Source: Uliginosibacterium gangwonense DSM 18521
GTDB lineage: Bacteria > Pseudomonadota > Gammaproteobacteria > Burkholderiales > Rhodocyclaceae
DNA: 64,000 nt
NCBI RefSeq assembly: GCF_000373965.1
Contig: NZ_KB892834.1
Span: 1-64,000, forward strand
Direction of reading: 5' to 3'
Shown here: positions 27,733-41,029 of the stretch, piece by piece
Position numbering within the stretch: the stretch's first letter is position 1
Layout: every line of letters starts with the position of its first letter
Program-made: the position numbers and the translations under genes
Notes under the pieces: generated by a model
Told to the model about the DNA's origin: nothing
The model's input: the letters and a program-made list of their open reading frames with translations, nothing else
The model's database searches: none

Positions 27733-29733
27733 TTATTTTTGAAAAACTTCCACAAACACCATCACGCAGCGCCCCGGCAGCATATTTTCAGCCGCTGATT
27801 CACTGGAGCAGAGTTCGCGCTGCCAGCGGCAGGCGGGGCGGGTTGCGGGGAGGCGCAGTGGCAGGCCGAGTTCGGAGGCGTTGAACCAGAGCAGGATGCG
27901 CTCGCCTTCGCGGTACAGGAGCAAGCCGAGTTGTTGCAGGCCGTGCTTGCACCAGTCCTCTTCGCTCATGGCTTGTGCGTCGGGATTCAGCCAGATGGCA
28001 TCGGGCATGTCACCCGCATCGTCGGCACGGCCTTTGAGGAACACGTCGGCTGAAAGTGCGGGGTGGCTGTGGCGCAGGCGCAAGACCTGGGCAACAAAAT
28101 CGCAGAGCGCGTAATCGGCATGCTCCCAATCCAGCCAGGTCATCTCGTTGTCCTGGGCGTAGGCGTTGTTGTTACCGTGCTGGGTGCGGCCAAATTCGTC
28201 CCCGGCAGTGAGCATTGGGGTGCCGCGTGAGAGGATCAGCGTGGCCAGCAGTGCGCGAATATCGCTACGGCGGCGGGCACGGATGGCCGGATCAGGCGTT
28301 TCGCCTTCTACCCCATTATTCCATGCGACTTCATGTTCTTTGCCATCGCGGTTGTTTTCGCCATTGGCATGATTGTGTTTGCTGCTGTAGGACACCATGT
28401 CACGCAGGCTGAATCCATCGTGCGCGGCGATGAAATTGACGCTAGCGGAAGGCCGCCGGTAGTTGCCGTGGAAAATATCCGAAGACCCGGCCAAACGCGT
28501 GGCCAGTGCGCCAACCATGCCGAAGTCCCCACGCCAGAAGCGGCGCACTTCGTCGCGGTAGCGGTCGTTCCACTCGTGCCAGCGTGCGGGAAAGGCACCA
28601 AGCTGATAGCCGCCGGGGCCAATGTCCCAGGGTTCGGCAATCATGATGACGGATGAGAGCAAAGGATCTTGGCGGATCGCTGCGAGCAGTGGGGCTTGCG
28701 GATCAAAGCCGTGATTCATGCGCCCGAGCACGGGGGCTAGATCAAAGCGGAAGCCATCTACGCCAGCAGCCTGCACCCAATAACGCAGCGCATCCATCAC
28801 CAAGAGGATGGCGGGGGTCTGGTCCAGTGCCAGGGTGTTGCCGCAGCCCGTATCATTGACGAGCACACCGCTTGAGGTGTGGCGATAGTACAGGGCATTA
28901 TCCAACCCGCGCAGACTCAAGCAGGCGCCGAATTTGTCGCTCTCGCCCGTATGGTTGAACACCACATCAAGAATCACCTGAATGCCTTCGGCATGCAAGG
29001 CTGCGATGGCATCTCTGATTTCCGCAATGCCCCCAGGTGCCAGACGTGGGTCCGGCGCCATGAAGCAGATGGGGTTGTAGCCCCAGGCGTTGTGCAAGCC
29101 CAGTGAATGCAGATGGCGTTCGTCAATCCAGGCCATCAGGGGCATCAGTTCCACCGTATCGGCACCAATACGCTGCAGATGCGCAATGGCTTCGGGATGG
29201 CCGAGCGCGGCCACGGTACCACGCAAATGAGCGGGAATCCCGGCGTGGCGGCGCGTGAAGCTGCGGACGGAGACTTCGTAGATCAGGCCGGGTTTGCGCG
29301 GCGGTGGCCGAACGGCGACAGGCAGCGCAGCTGAGACAATCGCCTTGGGTACCCAGGCTGCGGTATCCACCGCTGCGGCGCGCACCGTTGCCAATTCTGC
29401 GTGCCATGCAAAAGGCCGATCCAGGCTTTTGGCATAGGGGTCCACCAGGAGCTTGGCGGGATCGAAACGATGGCCCTGATCGGGCAGCCAGGGGCCGTCG
29501 GCCCGCAAGCCATAGCGTGTACCAAGTGTCACGCCACGGATAAAGCCGTGGTGCACTTCGCCTAACCGCCCCGGCAGGGGCAGGCGGGCGATTTCACGCT
29601 GGCCAGTATCGTCAAACAGACAGAACACGATCCGCTCAGCGTGGCGCGAGACGACAGCGATGTTGATGCCGTCTTCATGCACACTCACGCCAAGCGGGTG
29701 CGGCAGTCCGAATCCGACCGACTGCGTATCCAT
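27733..29733 (-). CDS. glgX: glycogen debranching enzyme GlgX
   Basis: GH13 isoamylase-type debranching enzyme of 666 residues that removes the short limit branches left by GlgP. N-terminal CBM48-like region, then catalytic blocks VILDVVFNHTGES, GVDGFRFDLAPVLGR (nucleophile Asp), MIAEPWDIGPGGYQLG (acid/base Glu) and NFIAAHDGFSLRDMVSY. Last gene of the glycogen operon, 5 bases after pgm; converges on the deaminase gene with 18 bases between. Confidence 0.95.
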   Translation of the reverse strand: MDTQSVGFGLPHPLGVSVHEDGINIAVVSRHAERIVFCLFDDTGQREIARLPLPGRLGEVHHGFIRGVTLGTRYGLRADGPWLPDQGHRFDPAKLLVDPYAKSLDRPFAWHAELATVRAAAVDTAAWVPKAIVSAALPVAVRPPPRKPGLIYEVSVRSFTRRHAGIPAHLRGTVAALGHPEAIAHLQRIGADTVELMPLMAWIDERHLHSLGLHNAWGYNPICFMAPDPRLAPGGIAEIRDAIAALHAEGIQVILDVVFNHTGESDKFGACLSLRGLDNALYYRHTSSGVLVNDTGCGNTLALDQTPAILLVMDALRYWVQAAGVDGFRFDLAPVLGRMNHGFDPQAPLLAAIRQDPLLSSVIMIAEPWDIGPGGYQLGAFPARWHEWNDRYRDEVRRFWRGDFGMVGALATRLAGSSDIFHGNYRRPSASVNFIAAHDGFSLRDMVSYSSKHNHANGENNRDGKEHEVAWNNGVEGETPDPAIRARRRSDIRALLATLILSRGTPMLTAGDEFGRTQHGNNNAYAQDNEMTWLDWEHADYALCDFVAQVLRLRHSHPALSADVFLKGRADDAGDMPDAIWLNPDAQAMSEEDWCKHGLQQLGLLLYREGERILLWFNASELGLPLRLPATRPACRWQRELCSSESAAENMLPGRCVMVFVEVFQK

Positions 29734-29738
29734 GCTGA

Positions 29739-32795
<3,057 letters not shown>

Positions 32796-32803
<8 letters not shown>

Positions 32804-34067
32804 TCTGCAACCTTTCAATCATCGGCTGGGTGATGAGACACACACCATTTTCGGTACGGCGGAAACGCTTGGCGTCGTACTCGGGATCTTCGCCCACCAC
32901 AAGACCTTCAGGGATGGTGACCCCGCGATCAATAATCACGCGGGACAGGCGCGCATTACGCCCAATGTTGGCAAACGGCAGGATCACCGCTTCTTCCAGC
33001 GTACCGTAGGAATTGACGCGCACGCCGGTAAACAGCAGGGTACGCCGCAATAATGAACCTGAGATGATGCACCCACCGGAAATCAGCGAGGTGATGGCCT
33101 GGCCACGGCGGCCTTCGGTGTCATGCACAAATTTGGCGGGCGGCACCACTTCGCCGTAGGTCCAGATCGGCCACTCATTGTCATACAGGTCCAGTGCAGG
33201 TACCACATCGGTGAGGTCAATGTTGGCCTCCCAATAGGCGTCCAGCGTCCCCACATCGCGCCAGTAGGCCTTGCCCTCAAGGCTGGAGCGCACGCAGGAA
33301 GATGAGAAACGGTGTGCGACGGCCTTGCCGTTCTTGACCAGATAGGGAATCAGATCCTTGCCAAAGTCCCGCGAGGAATTGGGGTCAGCCGCATCGCGGC
33401 GCAGTTGCTCCACCAGGAATTTAGTCTGAAACACATAGATCCCCATCGAGGCCAGACACTTGTCCGGGTTGCCGGGCATGGGTGGCGGGTCGGCTGGCTT
33501 TTCCACAAAATCTATGATGAGGTCATTTTCACCCACATTCATGATGCCGAATTCAGTGCCGTCCTTGCGCGGGATCTCCAGGCAGCCCACGGTAACGTCG
33601 GCGCCACTGTCCACGTGCTGCTGCAGCATGAGTTCGTAGTCCATCTTGTAGATGTGGTCACCGGCCAGCACCACGATGTACTCGGTGTCGGCAAACTCGA
33701 TGGTGTCCAGATTCTGATAGACCGCATCCGTCGTGCCGGCATACCAGTTGCCTTCCGTGAGGCGCTGGCTGGCTGGCAGGATGTCGAAGCTCTCGTTACG
33801 CTCCGGGCGCATGAAGTTCCAGCCACGCTGCAGATGGCGGATCAGGCTGTGGGCCATGTATTGGGTGGCAACCGCCATACGGCGGATGCCGGAGTTCATG
33901 GCATTTGACAATGCAAAATCAATAATCCGTGACTTGCCGCCAAAATAGACCGCAGGCTTGGCCCGCTTGTCCGTCAGCTCCATCAGGCGGCTGCCGCGCC
34001 CGCCTGCCAACACGTAGGCCATGGCGTCACGCGCAAGTGGGCCGTGTTTTCTCTTATTTACTGTCAT
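32796..34067 (-). CDS. glgC: glucose-1-phosphate adenylyltransferase GlgC
   Basis: Makes ADP-glucose, the committed and allosterically controlled step of glycogen synthesis; 423 residues. Nucleotide-binding [79 protein letters not shown] and a C-terminal left-handed beta-helix region ([21 protein letters not shown]). N-terminal Lys/Arg residues important for fructose-1,6-bisphosphate activation in enteric enzymes are partly present ([13 protein letters not shown]). Confidence 0.96.
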
Positions 34068-34121
34068 GGTCTGTCTCCTCGCAAATTCTGTTTTATCTAT
34101 TCACCTGGGCCGATAAGTGAT

Positions 34122-36320
34122 TCAGCCTTCTTCGCGTACAAAGTACAAAGTTGCCAGCGGCGGCAGGCAGATGCGCGCACTGGCTGGCTTGCCGTGCGTG
34201 CCGGGTTCTGTAGCATGTATGCCACCCAGATTGCCTCGCCCCTCGCCCCAGTATTCCTGCGCGTTGGTGTTGAGTACCTCGCGCCAATAGCCGGCTTGTG
34301 GCAGGGGAATGACATAGCCATCGCGTGGCACGGGGGTGAAGTTCACCACCACAACCACTGCACCTCGCCCATCTCCCGCATTGCGTTGCCAAGCAAGGAC
34401 GGAGTTTTCCTTGTCATCCACGATGAGCCACTCAAACCCTTCGCCCTCGCAATCGCGGGCATGAAGCGCCGGCGTCTGTTGATACAGTGCATTGAGGCGG
34501 GTCACCAGCGCACGCATCCCTGAGTGGGGCGCATGATCCAGCAGGTGCCAATCGAGGCTGCGCGCCTCGCTCCACTCGGTCCACGGTGCCATTTCCTGCC
34601 CCATGAACAGGAGCTTCTTGCCCGGGTAGGCCCACATGAAGGCGTAATAGGCACGCAGCGTGGCAAATTTCTGCCAATCATCTCCAGCCATCTTGTTGAG
34701 CAGCGAACCTTTGCCATGTACGACTTCGTCATGCGAGAGCGGCAGAACGAAATTCTCCGTGAAGGCATACAGCAGGCCAAAAGTCAGTTCGTTGTGGTGG
34801 TGCTTGCGATGTACCGGATCACGCGCAAGGTAGCCCAGGGTATCGTGCATGAAACCCATGTTCCACTTGAAGCCAAAGCCCAGGCCACCTTCGTGCACGG
34901 GTTTGGAGACCCCCGGCCAAGCCGTGGATTCCTCGGCTATGGTGACAATCCCGGCTTGCTTGCCGTAGGCCACCTTGTTCATGCGACGCAGGAAATCGAT
35001 GGCTTCAAGGTTCTCCCGCCCACCATGGATATTGGGGAGCCATTCGCCTTCCTTGCGCGAATAATCCAGGTAGAGCATGGAGGCCACCGCATCCACGCGC
35101 AGCCCATCCAGGTGGTAATGCTCCAGCCAGAACAGGGCGTTGTTGATGAGGTAGTTGGCCACCTCCCGACGCCCGAAGTTGTAGATGGCGGTGTTCCAGT
35201 CCGGGTGGTAGCCCAGGCGCGGGTCTTGATGCTCGTAGAGCGCCGTGCCATCGAAGCGCGACAGGCCGTGTGCATCCGTGGGGAAGTGCGCAGGCACCCA
35301 ATCCAGAATCACCCCGATGCCATGCAGGTGGGCCGTATTGACGAAGCGCGCAAACCCTGCGGCGTCGCCAAAGCGCGAGGTTGGCGCGTACAAGCCGGTG
35401 GGTTGATAGCCCCAGGAAGGATCGAAAGGGTGCTCGGTAACCGGCAGGAACTCAATATGCGTGAAGCCCAGCTCGCACACGTAGGGCACAAGGCGCTCGG
35501 CCAGCTCATCGTAGCTCAGGAAGCGGCCATCGGCATGGCGTTGCCAGGAACCGGCATGCACTTCGTAAATGCTCATCGGGCTGCGCCGTGCATCGCGCTG
35601 GGCGCGTTGCGCCAGATAGGCTTCATCGCTCCAGGTGAAGGTGTGGATATTCCTCACCCTTGAGGCGGTATTGGGGCGCAGTTCGGCAGCGAAGCCGAAG
35701 GGATCGCTCTTCAGTGGGAGCAAATGCCCGGCGCCATCGAGAATCTCGAACTTGTAGAGTGCGCCCTCGTCCACACCGGGGAGGAAGATTTCCCACACGC
35801 CGGAATCCTGGCGTTTGCGCATGGCATGACGACGACCATCCCAGGCATTGAAATCCCCGATCACCGACACCCGCGAAGCGTTCGGTGCCCAAACTGAAAA
35901 ATGCGTGCCACTCACCCCTTCATGCTGCAGAATGTGGGCACCCAGCTTGTCATACAGACGCAGGTGCGAACCTTCGGCAGAATAGTAGTCGTCCATCGGC
36001 CCCAAGACGGGGCCACAAGCGTAGGGGTCCAGCACACTCCACTGGCCACCGGCATTGCTGACGGCATAACGGATGAGCCCCTGGCGGGTAACCGTCACCA
36101 AGCCTTCAAAAAAGCCTTCCTCATGGCGCAGCGCCAGCCGCCCGAGCGACTGGCCCGCCATTGAGAAGGCTTCAACCGCCTCTGCCCCTGGAATGAAGCA
36201 GCGTGCCACCCACTGCAGGCCACACTGATGGACGCCGAGAATGGCAAAAGGGTCTGTATGGCGCCCTGTGACTACGTTTGTTACGTCGTGCTCATTCGCA
36301 CGCCATGCAACCTTGGTCAT
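34122..36320 (-). CDS. glgB: 1,4-alpha-glucan branching enzyme GlgB
   Basis: GH13 branching enzyme of 732 residues. Order: N1 domain, CBM48 (GVSGTHFSVWAPNASRVSVIGDFNAWDGR), catalytic barrel with LDWVPAHFPTD, GLRVDAVASMLYLDY (nucleophile Asp), TIAEESTAWP (acid/base Glu) and PLSHDEVVHGKGSL, then a C-terminal beta domain (YVIPLPQAGYWREVLNTNA). It starts 6 bases after the glgP stop and ends 54 bases before the glgC start. Confidence 0.96.
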   Translation of the reverse strand: MTKVAWRANEHDVTNVVTGRHTDPFAILGVHQCGLQWVARCFIPGAEAVEAFSMAGQSLGRLALRHEEGFFEGLVTVTRQGLIRYAVSNAGGQWSVLDPYACGPVLGPMDDYYSAEGSHLRLYDKLGAHILQHEGVSGTHFSVWAPNASRVSVIGDFNAWDGRRHAMRKRQDSGVWEIFLPGVDEGALYKFEILDGAGHLLPLKSDPFGFAAELRPNTASRVRNIHTFTWSDEAYLAQRAQRDARRSPMSIYEVHAGSWQRHADGRFLSYDELAERLVPYVCELGFTHIEFLPVTEHPFDPSWGYQPTGLYAPTSRFGDAAGFARFVNTAHLHGIGVILDWVPAHFPTDAHGLSRFDGTALYEHQDPRLGYHPDWNTAIYNFGRREVANYLINNALFWLEHYHLDGLRVDAVASMLYLDYSRKEGEWLPNIHGGRENLEAIDFLRRMNKVAYGKQAGIVTIAEESTAWPGVSKPVHEGGLGFGFKWNMGFMHDTLGYLARDPVHRKHHHNELTFGLLYAFTENFVLPLSHDEVVHGKGSLLNKMAGDDWQKFATLRAYYAFMWAYPGKKLLFMGQEMAPWTEWSEARSLDWHLLDHAPHSGMRALVTRLNALYQQTPALHARDCEGEGFEWLIVDDKENSVLAWQRNAGDGRGAVVVVVNFTPVPRDGYVIPLPQAGYWREVLNTNAQEYWGEGRGNLGGIHATEPGTHGKPASARICLPPLATLYFVREEG

Positions 36321-36326
36321 TGGTTC

Positions 36327-38807
36327 TTATCCTTGTTTGGTCGACACACCCCATATATCCCGAGCATACTCCCGGATAGTGCGGTCGGAAGAGAACCAGG
36401 CCATGTTTGCAGTGTTAAGAATGGTTTTTTCCACCCAGGCGTGGCGATCATGCCACAGCGTGTCCACGCGACGCTGGGCTGCTGCATAATCCTCAAAGTC
36501 AGCCGTCAGCATGAACCAGTCGCTATGCCACAGCCCGTCCATCAAGGGGCGGAAGCGGTTGACGTCGTCAGGCGAGAAGGTGCCGTTGCTCACCGCTTCA
36601 ATGGCTTCGCGCAGCAAAGCAGATTTTTCAATGATTGCCTGTGGCGTATGCCCCTGGGAGCGGCGTAGTTCCACTTCCTCGGCCGTCAGCCCGAAGATCA
36701 CGATGTTCTCTTCCCCAACACGATCACGGATTTCCACATTGGCACCATCCAGCGTGCCAATCGTCAGGGCGCCATTGAGGGCGAACTTCATATTGCCCGT
36801 CCCTGATGCCTCCATCCCGGCGGTAGAGATTTGTTCGGAAAGGTCGGCAGCCGGGATGATGGTCTCGGCCAGACTGACGTTGTAGTTGGGCAGAAATACC
36901 ACTTTCAACAGACCGCGCACGCTCGGGTCACTGTTGATCGTGTGCGCCACATCATTGATCAGCTTGATGGTGAGTTTGGCATGCCAGTAGCTGGCAGCGG
37001 ACTTACCGGCGAAAATCTTGACGCGTGGCACCCAGTCTTTCGTGGGCTGCTCCCGGATAGACAGGTAGAGCGAAACAGTTTCCAGGATGTTCAGCAGTTG
37101 GCGTTTGTATTCGTGGATACGCTTGATCTGTGCGTCGAACAAGGAGTGCGGATCGCTACGGATGCCGAGGCGATCCGCAATCAGATGAGCCAGTTTTTGC
37201 TTGTTTTCCAGCTTGATCTGGGCAAACCGCTCTTGGAAGGCGGCATCCTTGGCGAGCTTCACCAGCCCTTCAAGCTCCTCGGGGTGATCCAGCACCTTGT
37301 CGCCCAGCACTTCCTGCAAAAGCCCGGTCAGCCCAGGGTTGCACTGGTAGAGCCAGCGGCGGAAGGCGATCCCGTTGGTCTTGTTGTTGATGCGCCCGGG
37401 GAAAAGCCCGTTCAGATCCTTGAAGACGCTGATCTTCATCAGATCGGTATGTAGCGCAGACACCCCATTGATGCTGTGGCTGCCAGCAAAGGCCAGATTG
37501 CCCATGCGCACACGCCGCCCCCAATGTTCATCGATGAGGGACACGGAGGAAATGATCGCCTCACTGGCCGACTTGGCGCGCGCCTCGATCATCAACTCTT
37601 CGTTGATCGCGTAGATGATTTGCAGATGGCGGGGCAGCAGGCGCTCAAACAAATGCACCGGCCACGCTTCCAGCGCCTCGGGCAGCAGGGTGTGGTTGGT
37701 ATAGGAGATGGTATCCCGCGTAATTCGCCAGGCATCTTCCCAGTTGATGTGGTATTCGTCGCAGAGCAGGCGCATCAACTCGGCCACGGCGATGGCCGGA
37801 TGGGTATCGTTGAGCTGGATGGCCACCTTGTCGGCCAGATACAGCACGCTGCCATATTGCAGCAGGTGGCGGCGCAGAATGTCTTGCAGCGAGGCAGAGG
37901 TAAAGAAGTATTCCTGGCGCAGACGCAGTTCCTGCCCGGCCGGGGTGGAATCCGAGGGGTACAGCACCCGGGTGAGCAGATCGGCCTGATTGCTATCATG
38001 CAAGGCGCCGGCGTAATCGCCGGAATTGAAGGCGTCGAGCTGGATGGGGTTGACCGCACGAGACTTCCACAGCCGCAGGGTATTGACGCGTTCGGCGCGC
38101 CAGCCTGGAATTGGCATGTCATAGGCAAAGGCCATGATTTTTTCGGCTGGCTTCCAGATATCCACCGGGCGTTCCGCCCCGTGTACCTGCCTGCGCTCGG
38201 TACCGGTGGAACCGCCAAAGCAGATCTCGAAGGTTTCCTCGTAACGTGGCACTTCCCAGTGGTTCCCATGCTCCAGCCAGGTCTCCGGGGTTTCTTTCTG
38301 CCAGCCGTCGACAATGTGCTGACGGAACAGGCCATGATCATAGCGTATGCCGTAGCCATATGCAGGAATCCCGACCGTGGCCATGCTTTCCATGAAGCAG
38401 GCAGCCAGCCGCCCCAGGCCACCATTGCCCAGTGCTGCATCGGGTTCGAGTTCGGCAAGCACATCGATATCGAGCCCCAGGCGCTTGAGTGCATCGGTCA
38501 TCGGTACAGTCAGCCCGAGGTTGCACATCGCGTCACGCAGCAGGCGCCCGATCAAAAATTCCAGCGAGAGGTAATACACCCGCTTGGATTCGGCCTTGTA
38601 GGCTTCGCGCTTGCTGGTGACCCAGCGATTGATCACATGGTCACGCACCACCATGATGGTAGCCGCCAGCCAGTCTTCCTTCTGCGCAATCTTGAGATCC
38701 TTGCCGATGGTGTGAGCCATCTTCTCCACGATCTCGTGCGCCAGATCCTCAGGATCGACACTCAGGGGACGGGGAGAATTCACTTCACGCTCGTTTTCCT
38801 TGCTCAT
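36327..38807 (-). CDS. glgP: glycogen phosphorylase GlgP
   Basis: Phosphorolytic release of glucose-1-P from glycogen; 826 residues. Seen: NGGLGRLAACFMESMAT, QLNDTHPAIAVAELMRLL, RIHEYKRQLLN, and the PLP site EASGTGNMKFALNGALTIGT with the Schiff-base Lys followed by LDGANVEI. The ATG at 38807 is preferred (AAGAGGTG upstream; family N-termini begin nearby); the frame continues to 38846. First gene of the operon, so phosphorylase and synthase are co-expressed. Confidence 0.95.
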   Translation of the reverse strand: MSKENEREVNSPRPLSVDPEDLAHEIVEKMAHTIGKDLKIAQKEDWLAATIMVVRDHVINRWVTSKREAYKAESKRVYYLSLEFLIGRLLRDAMCNLGLTVPMTDALKRLGLDIDVLAELEPDAALGNGGLGRLAACFMESMATVGIPAYGYGIRYDHGLFRQHIVDGWQKETPETWLEHGNHWEVPRYEETFEICFGGSTGTERRQVHGAERPVDIWKPAEKIMAFAYDMPIPGWRAERVNTLRLWKSRAVNPIQLDAFNSGDYAGALHDSNQADLLTRVLYPSDSTPAGQELRLRQEYFFTSASLQDILRRHLLQYGSVLYLADKVAIQLNDTHPAIAVAELMRLLCDEYHINWEDAWRITRDTISYTNHTLLPEALEAWPVHLFERLLPRHLQIIYAINEELMIEARAKSASEAIISSVSLIDEHWGRRVRMGNLAFAGSHSINGVSALHTDLMKISVFKDLNGLFPGRINNKTNGIAFRRWLYQCNPGLTGLLQEVLGDKVLDHPEELEGLVKLAKDAAFQERFAQIKLENKQKLAHLIADRLGIRSDPHSLFDAQIKRIHEYKRQLLNILETVSLYLSIREQPTKDWVPRVKIFAGKSAASYWHAKLTIKLINDVAHTINSDPSVRGLLKVVFLPNYNVSLAETIIPAADLSEQISTAGMEASGTGNMKFALNGALTIGTLDGANVEIRDRVGEENIVIFGLTAEEVELRRSQGHTPQAIIEKSALLREAIEAVSNGTFSPDDVNRFRPLMDGLWHSDWFMLTADFEDYAAAQRRVDTLWHDRHAWVEKTILNTANMAWFSSDRTIREYARDIWGVSTKQG

Positions 38808-38973
38808 GGAGCACCTCTTAGCATCATCAATCATCCGGGCAGTCAACCGGTGTCAAGGCGGATCTTGCGCCGAGCCTCCCGGAAACAGGCCAAGCAACAA
38901 AGATACCACTACCAGATTCATGGGGCAGCACGCTGGCCGTACCCGCCCCACCTGCACATCACCACCCGATTAT

Positions 38974-39471
38974 TCAGCGGGAATAATCAGGCAGACTATC
39001 CAGAAACGCTCGGCCGCAACCACGCAGGCGCACATAATCCTCGTCGATCCGCTGGGGTGAGAGCAGCCGCGTCCATCCGATGCCAATCACCACGGAGACC
39101 AACAGCAACACACTGCCCTCCACCGTCGTCCAGACCTGATCCCCTGTAACGCCATGGATGGTCACGCCAATCCCGGCCAGGGTTCCGATCCAGCCCACGG
39201 CCAGCCCCTTCCAGTACTTGCCCCGGTGTTCGGCGCAGAGCGAAAAGGTAATGCGTGCCTTTTTGCGCACCAGCACAGCCACCAGGGCGTAAATCAAAAC
39301 CTGCAACAGAATCAGCAAATACAAAGCCGGGTGGTGCCAATATACATTGCGGACCTTGGTGCCCTCTGCCACGGGCGCATTACATTTGATGCAGCGATGA
39401 GGCAGGGCGGATTCCCTTGCAATCACCAGAATCTTGCCATCCCGCCAACACCCTTTGACTGCGGCAGTCAT
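38974..39471 (-). CDS. small membrane protein with zinc-ribbon Cys pair, probably frameshifted at its 5' end
   Basis: Unrecognised 165-residue protein. An N-terminal CIKC pair (LPHRCIKCNAPV) and a later Cys (LCAEHRG) suggest a treble-clef or ribbon; two or three TM helices follow (ALYLLILLQVLIYALVAVL, IGTLAGIGVTI, VEGSVLLLVSVVIGIGW). The native start appears to be upstream: in the +1 frame, 39517 (TTG, with GGGGAG ahead) reads MKDSYNPYAPPRVEVND, a very common N-terminal tag of such proteins, and one base too many near 39470 would separate it from CWRDGKILVIAR. It starts 5 bases after comM. Function unknown. Confidence 0.55.
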   Translation of the reverse strand: MTAAVKGCWRDGKILVIARESALPHRCIKCNAPVAEGTKVRNVYWHHPALYLLILLQVLIYALVAVLVRKKARITFSLCAEHRGKYWKGLAVGWIGTLAGIGVTIHGVTGDQVWTTVEGSVLLLVSVVIGIGWTRLLSPQRIDEDYVRLRGCGRAFLDSLPDYSR

Positions 39472-39521
39472 TCACCTCAACCCGAGGCGGTGCATAGGGA
39501 TTGTAAGAGTCTTTCAAGGCC

Positions 39522-41027
39522 CTATCTCCCCGATTCGCCCGGCAGACCACGACGATACTGTATCGCCTCGGCCACATGTGCGGCACCAATTGTTTCCGAT
39601 AGTGCCAAATCTGCCACGGACCGTGCCACCTTGAGGGTACGGTGATAGGCCCGCGCCGACAGCCCCAGGCGCTCGATTGCCCGTTTGAGCAGTGCCTTGG
39701 CCTGCTCATCCATGGGGCAGAAGCGCTCGATATCCGCTGCATCCAGGTGCGCATTGAGCTTGCCTTGGCGCGCTTGCTGGTATTGCTGGGCGGCCACCAC
39801 GCGGGCCCGCACCTGGGCAGAGGACTCCCCGGCGGGCGCCCCCTGCAATTCATCCACTGACAAGGCCCCGACTTCGATAGACAGGTCAATCCGATCAAGC
39901 AGAGGGCCAGAAAGCTTGCCACGATAACGCGCAATCTGATCCGGCGTGCATCGACAAGCCCGCTTGGGATGGCCCAGATAGCCACAAGGGCAGGGATTCA
40001 TCGCCGCCACGAACTGGAACCGCGCCGGAAAATCGGCCCGCTGTGCGGCGCGCGAAACGGTGATATGCCCGGTTTCCAAGGGCTCGCGCAGGGCTTCGAG
40101 CACTCTGCGGTCAAATTCCGGTAATTCGTCCAGAAACAAAACGCCGTGGTGCGCCAGACTGATCTCCCCTGGCCGGGGATTCATGCCGCCGCCTACCAGC
40201 GCGGGGGCGGATGCAGAGTGGTGCGGACTGCGGAAGGGGCGTTGCGCAAACCTAGCCGGGTCAAAACGCCCCTCCAGAGACTGGACAGCAGCGCTCTCCA
40301 GCGCTTCCGCATCCCCCAAGGGAGGCAAAATACCCGGCAAACGGCTGGCCAGCATGGATTTGCCCGTACCCGGCGGGCCGTAGAGCAGCAGGGAATGCAG
40401 GCCGGTGGCGGCAACCTCCAGCATGCGTTTGACTTGTACCTGCCCTTTTACATCTTGTAGATCAGGATAATGCTGCATGCCCTGCATTGGGGCACCAGAA
40501 TAGGGCTGCAACGCGGAATGCCCATTCAGGTGCGCAACCACTTCGAGCAGGTTGCGCGCGGGCAACACGCTCACCCCTTTGACCAAGGCCGCTTCAGGGG
40601 CATTATCGACGGGCAGAATCAGGGTTCGGCCACTGCGCGCCGCATGGCAGGCCATGGCCAAGGCGCCACGCACCGGGCGCAATTCCCCGGTGAGAGAGAG
40701 TTCGCCCGCCAATTCATATTCCGCCAGCGCTTCTGTCTTGACCTGGGCAGAGGCAGCGAGAATCCCCAAGGCAATCGGCAGATCAAAGCGCCCGCTTTCC
40801 TTGGGCAGATCGGCTGGTGCGAGATTGACGGTGATGCGCTGGTTGGGAAACTCAAACTGGCAGGTCTGCAGCGCGGCCCGCACGCGGTCACGCGCCTCTT
40901 TGACTTCAGTATCTGGCAGACCTACCAGCGATACGGCGGGCAGGCCATTGGCAAGGTGCACCTCCACGATCACCTCGGGCGCCTCCATGCCTGCCAGGGC
41001 GCGGCTTTTGATCAGCGCCAGACTCAA
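39522..41027 (-). CDS. comM: ComM/YifB Mg-chelatase-like AAA+ ATPase
   Basis: Hexameric helicase that drives branch migration during natural transformation; 501 residues. N-terminal ChlI-like domain (LANGLPAVSLVGLPDTEVKEARDRVRAAL), AAA+ core with Walker A GPPGTGKSMLASRLPGILPP, FRSPHHSASAPALVGGG, LFLDELPEFDRRVLEALREP (Walker B), the Cys cluster NPCPCGYLGHPKRACRC, and sensor-2/C-terminal helices SARAYHRTLKVARSVADL. It overlaps nothing and lies 2 bases after ubiK. Confidence 0.94.
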   Translation of the reverse strand: MSLALIKSRALAGMEAPEVIVEVHLANGLPAVSLVGLPDTEVKEARDRVRAALQTCQFEFPNQRITVNLAPADLPKESGRFDLPIALGILAASAQVKTEALAEYELAGELSLTGELRPVRGALAMACHAARSGRTLILPVDNAPEAALVKGVSVLPARNLLEVVAHLNGHSALQPYSGAPMQGMQHYPDLQDVKGQVQVKRMLEVAATGLHSLLLYGPPGTGKSMLASRLPGILPPLGDAEALESAAVQSLEGRFDPARFAQRPFRSPHHSASAPALVGGGMNPRPGEISLAHHGVLFLDELPEFDRRVLEALREPLETGHITVSRAAQRADFPARFQFVAAMNPCPCGYLGHPKRACRCTPDQIARYRGKLSGPLLDRIDLSIEVGALSVDELQGAPAGESSAQVRARVVAAQQYQQARQGKLNAHLDAADIERFCPMDEQAKALLKRAIERLGLSARAYHRTLKVARSVADLALSETIGAAHVAEAIQYRRGLPGESGR

Positions 41028-41029
41028 GT

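Noticed and set aside
38968-38988. GATTATTC/GAATAATC hairpin as terminator after the comM-downstream gene
   Set aside because: It spans the stop codon and has no T-run on the minus strand.
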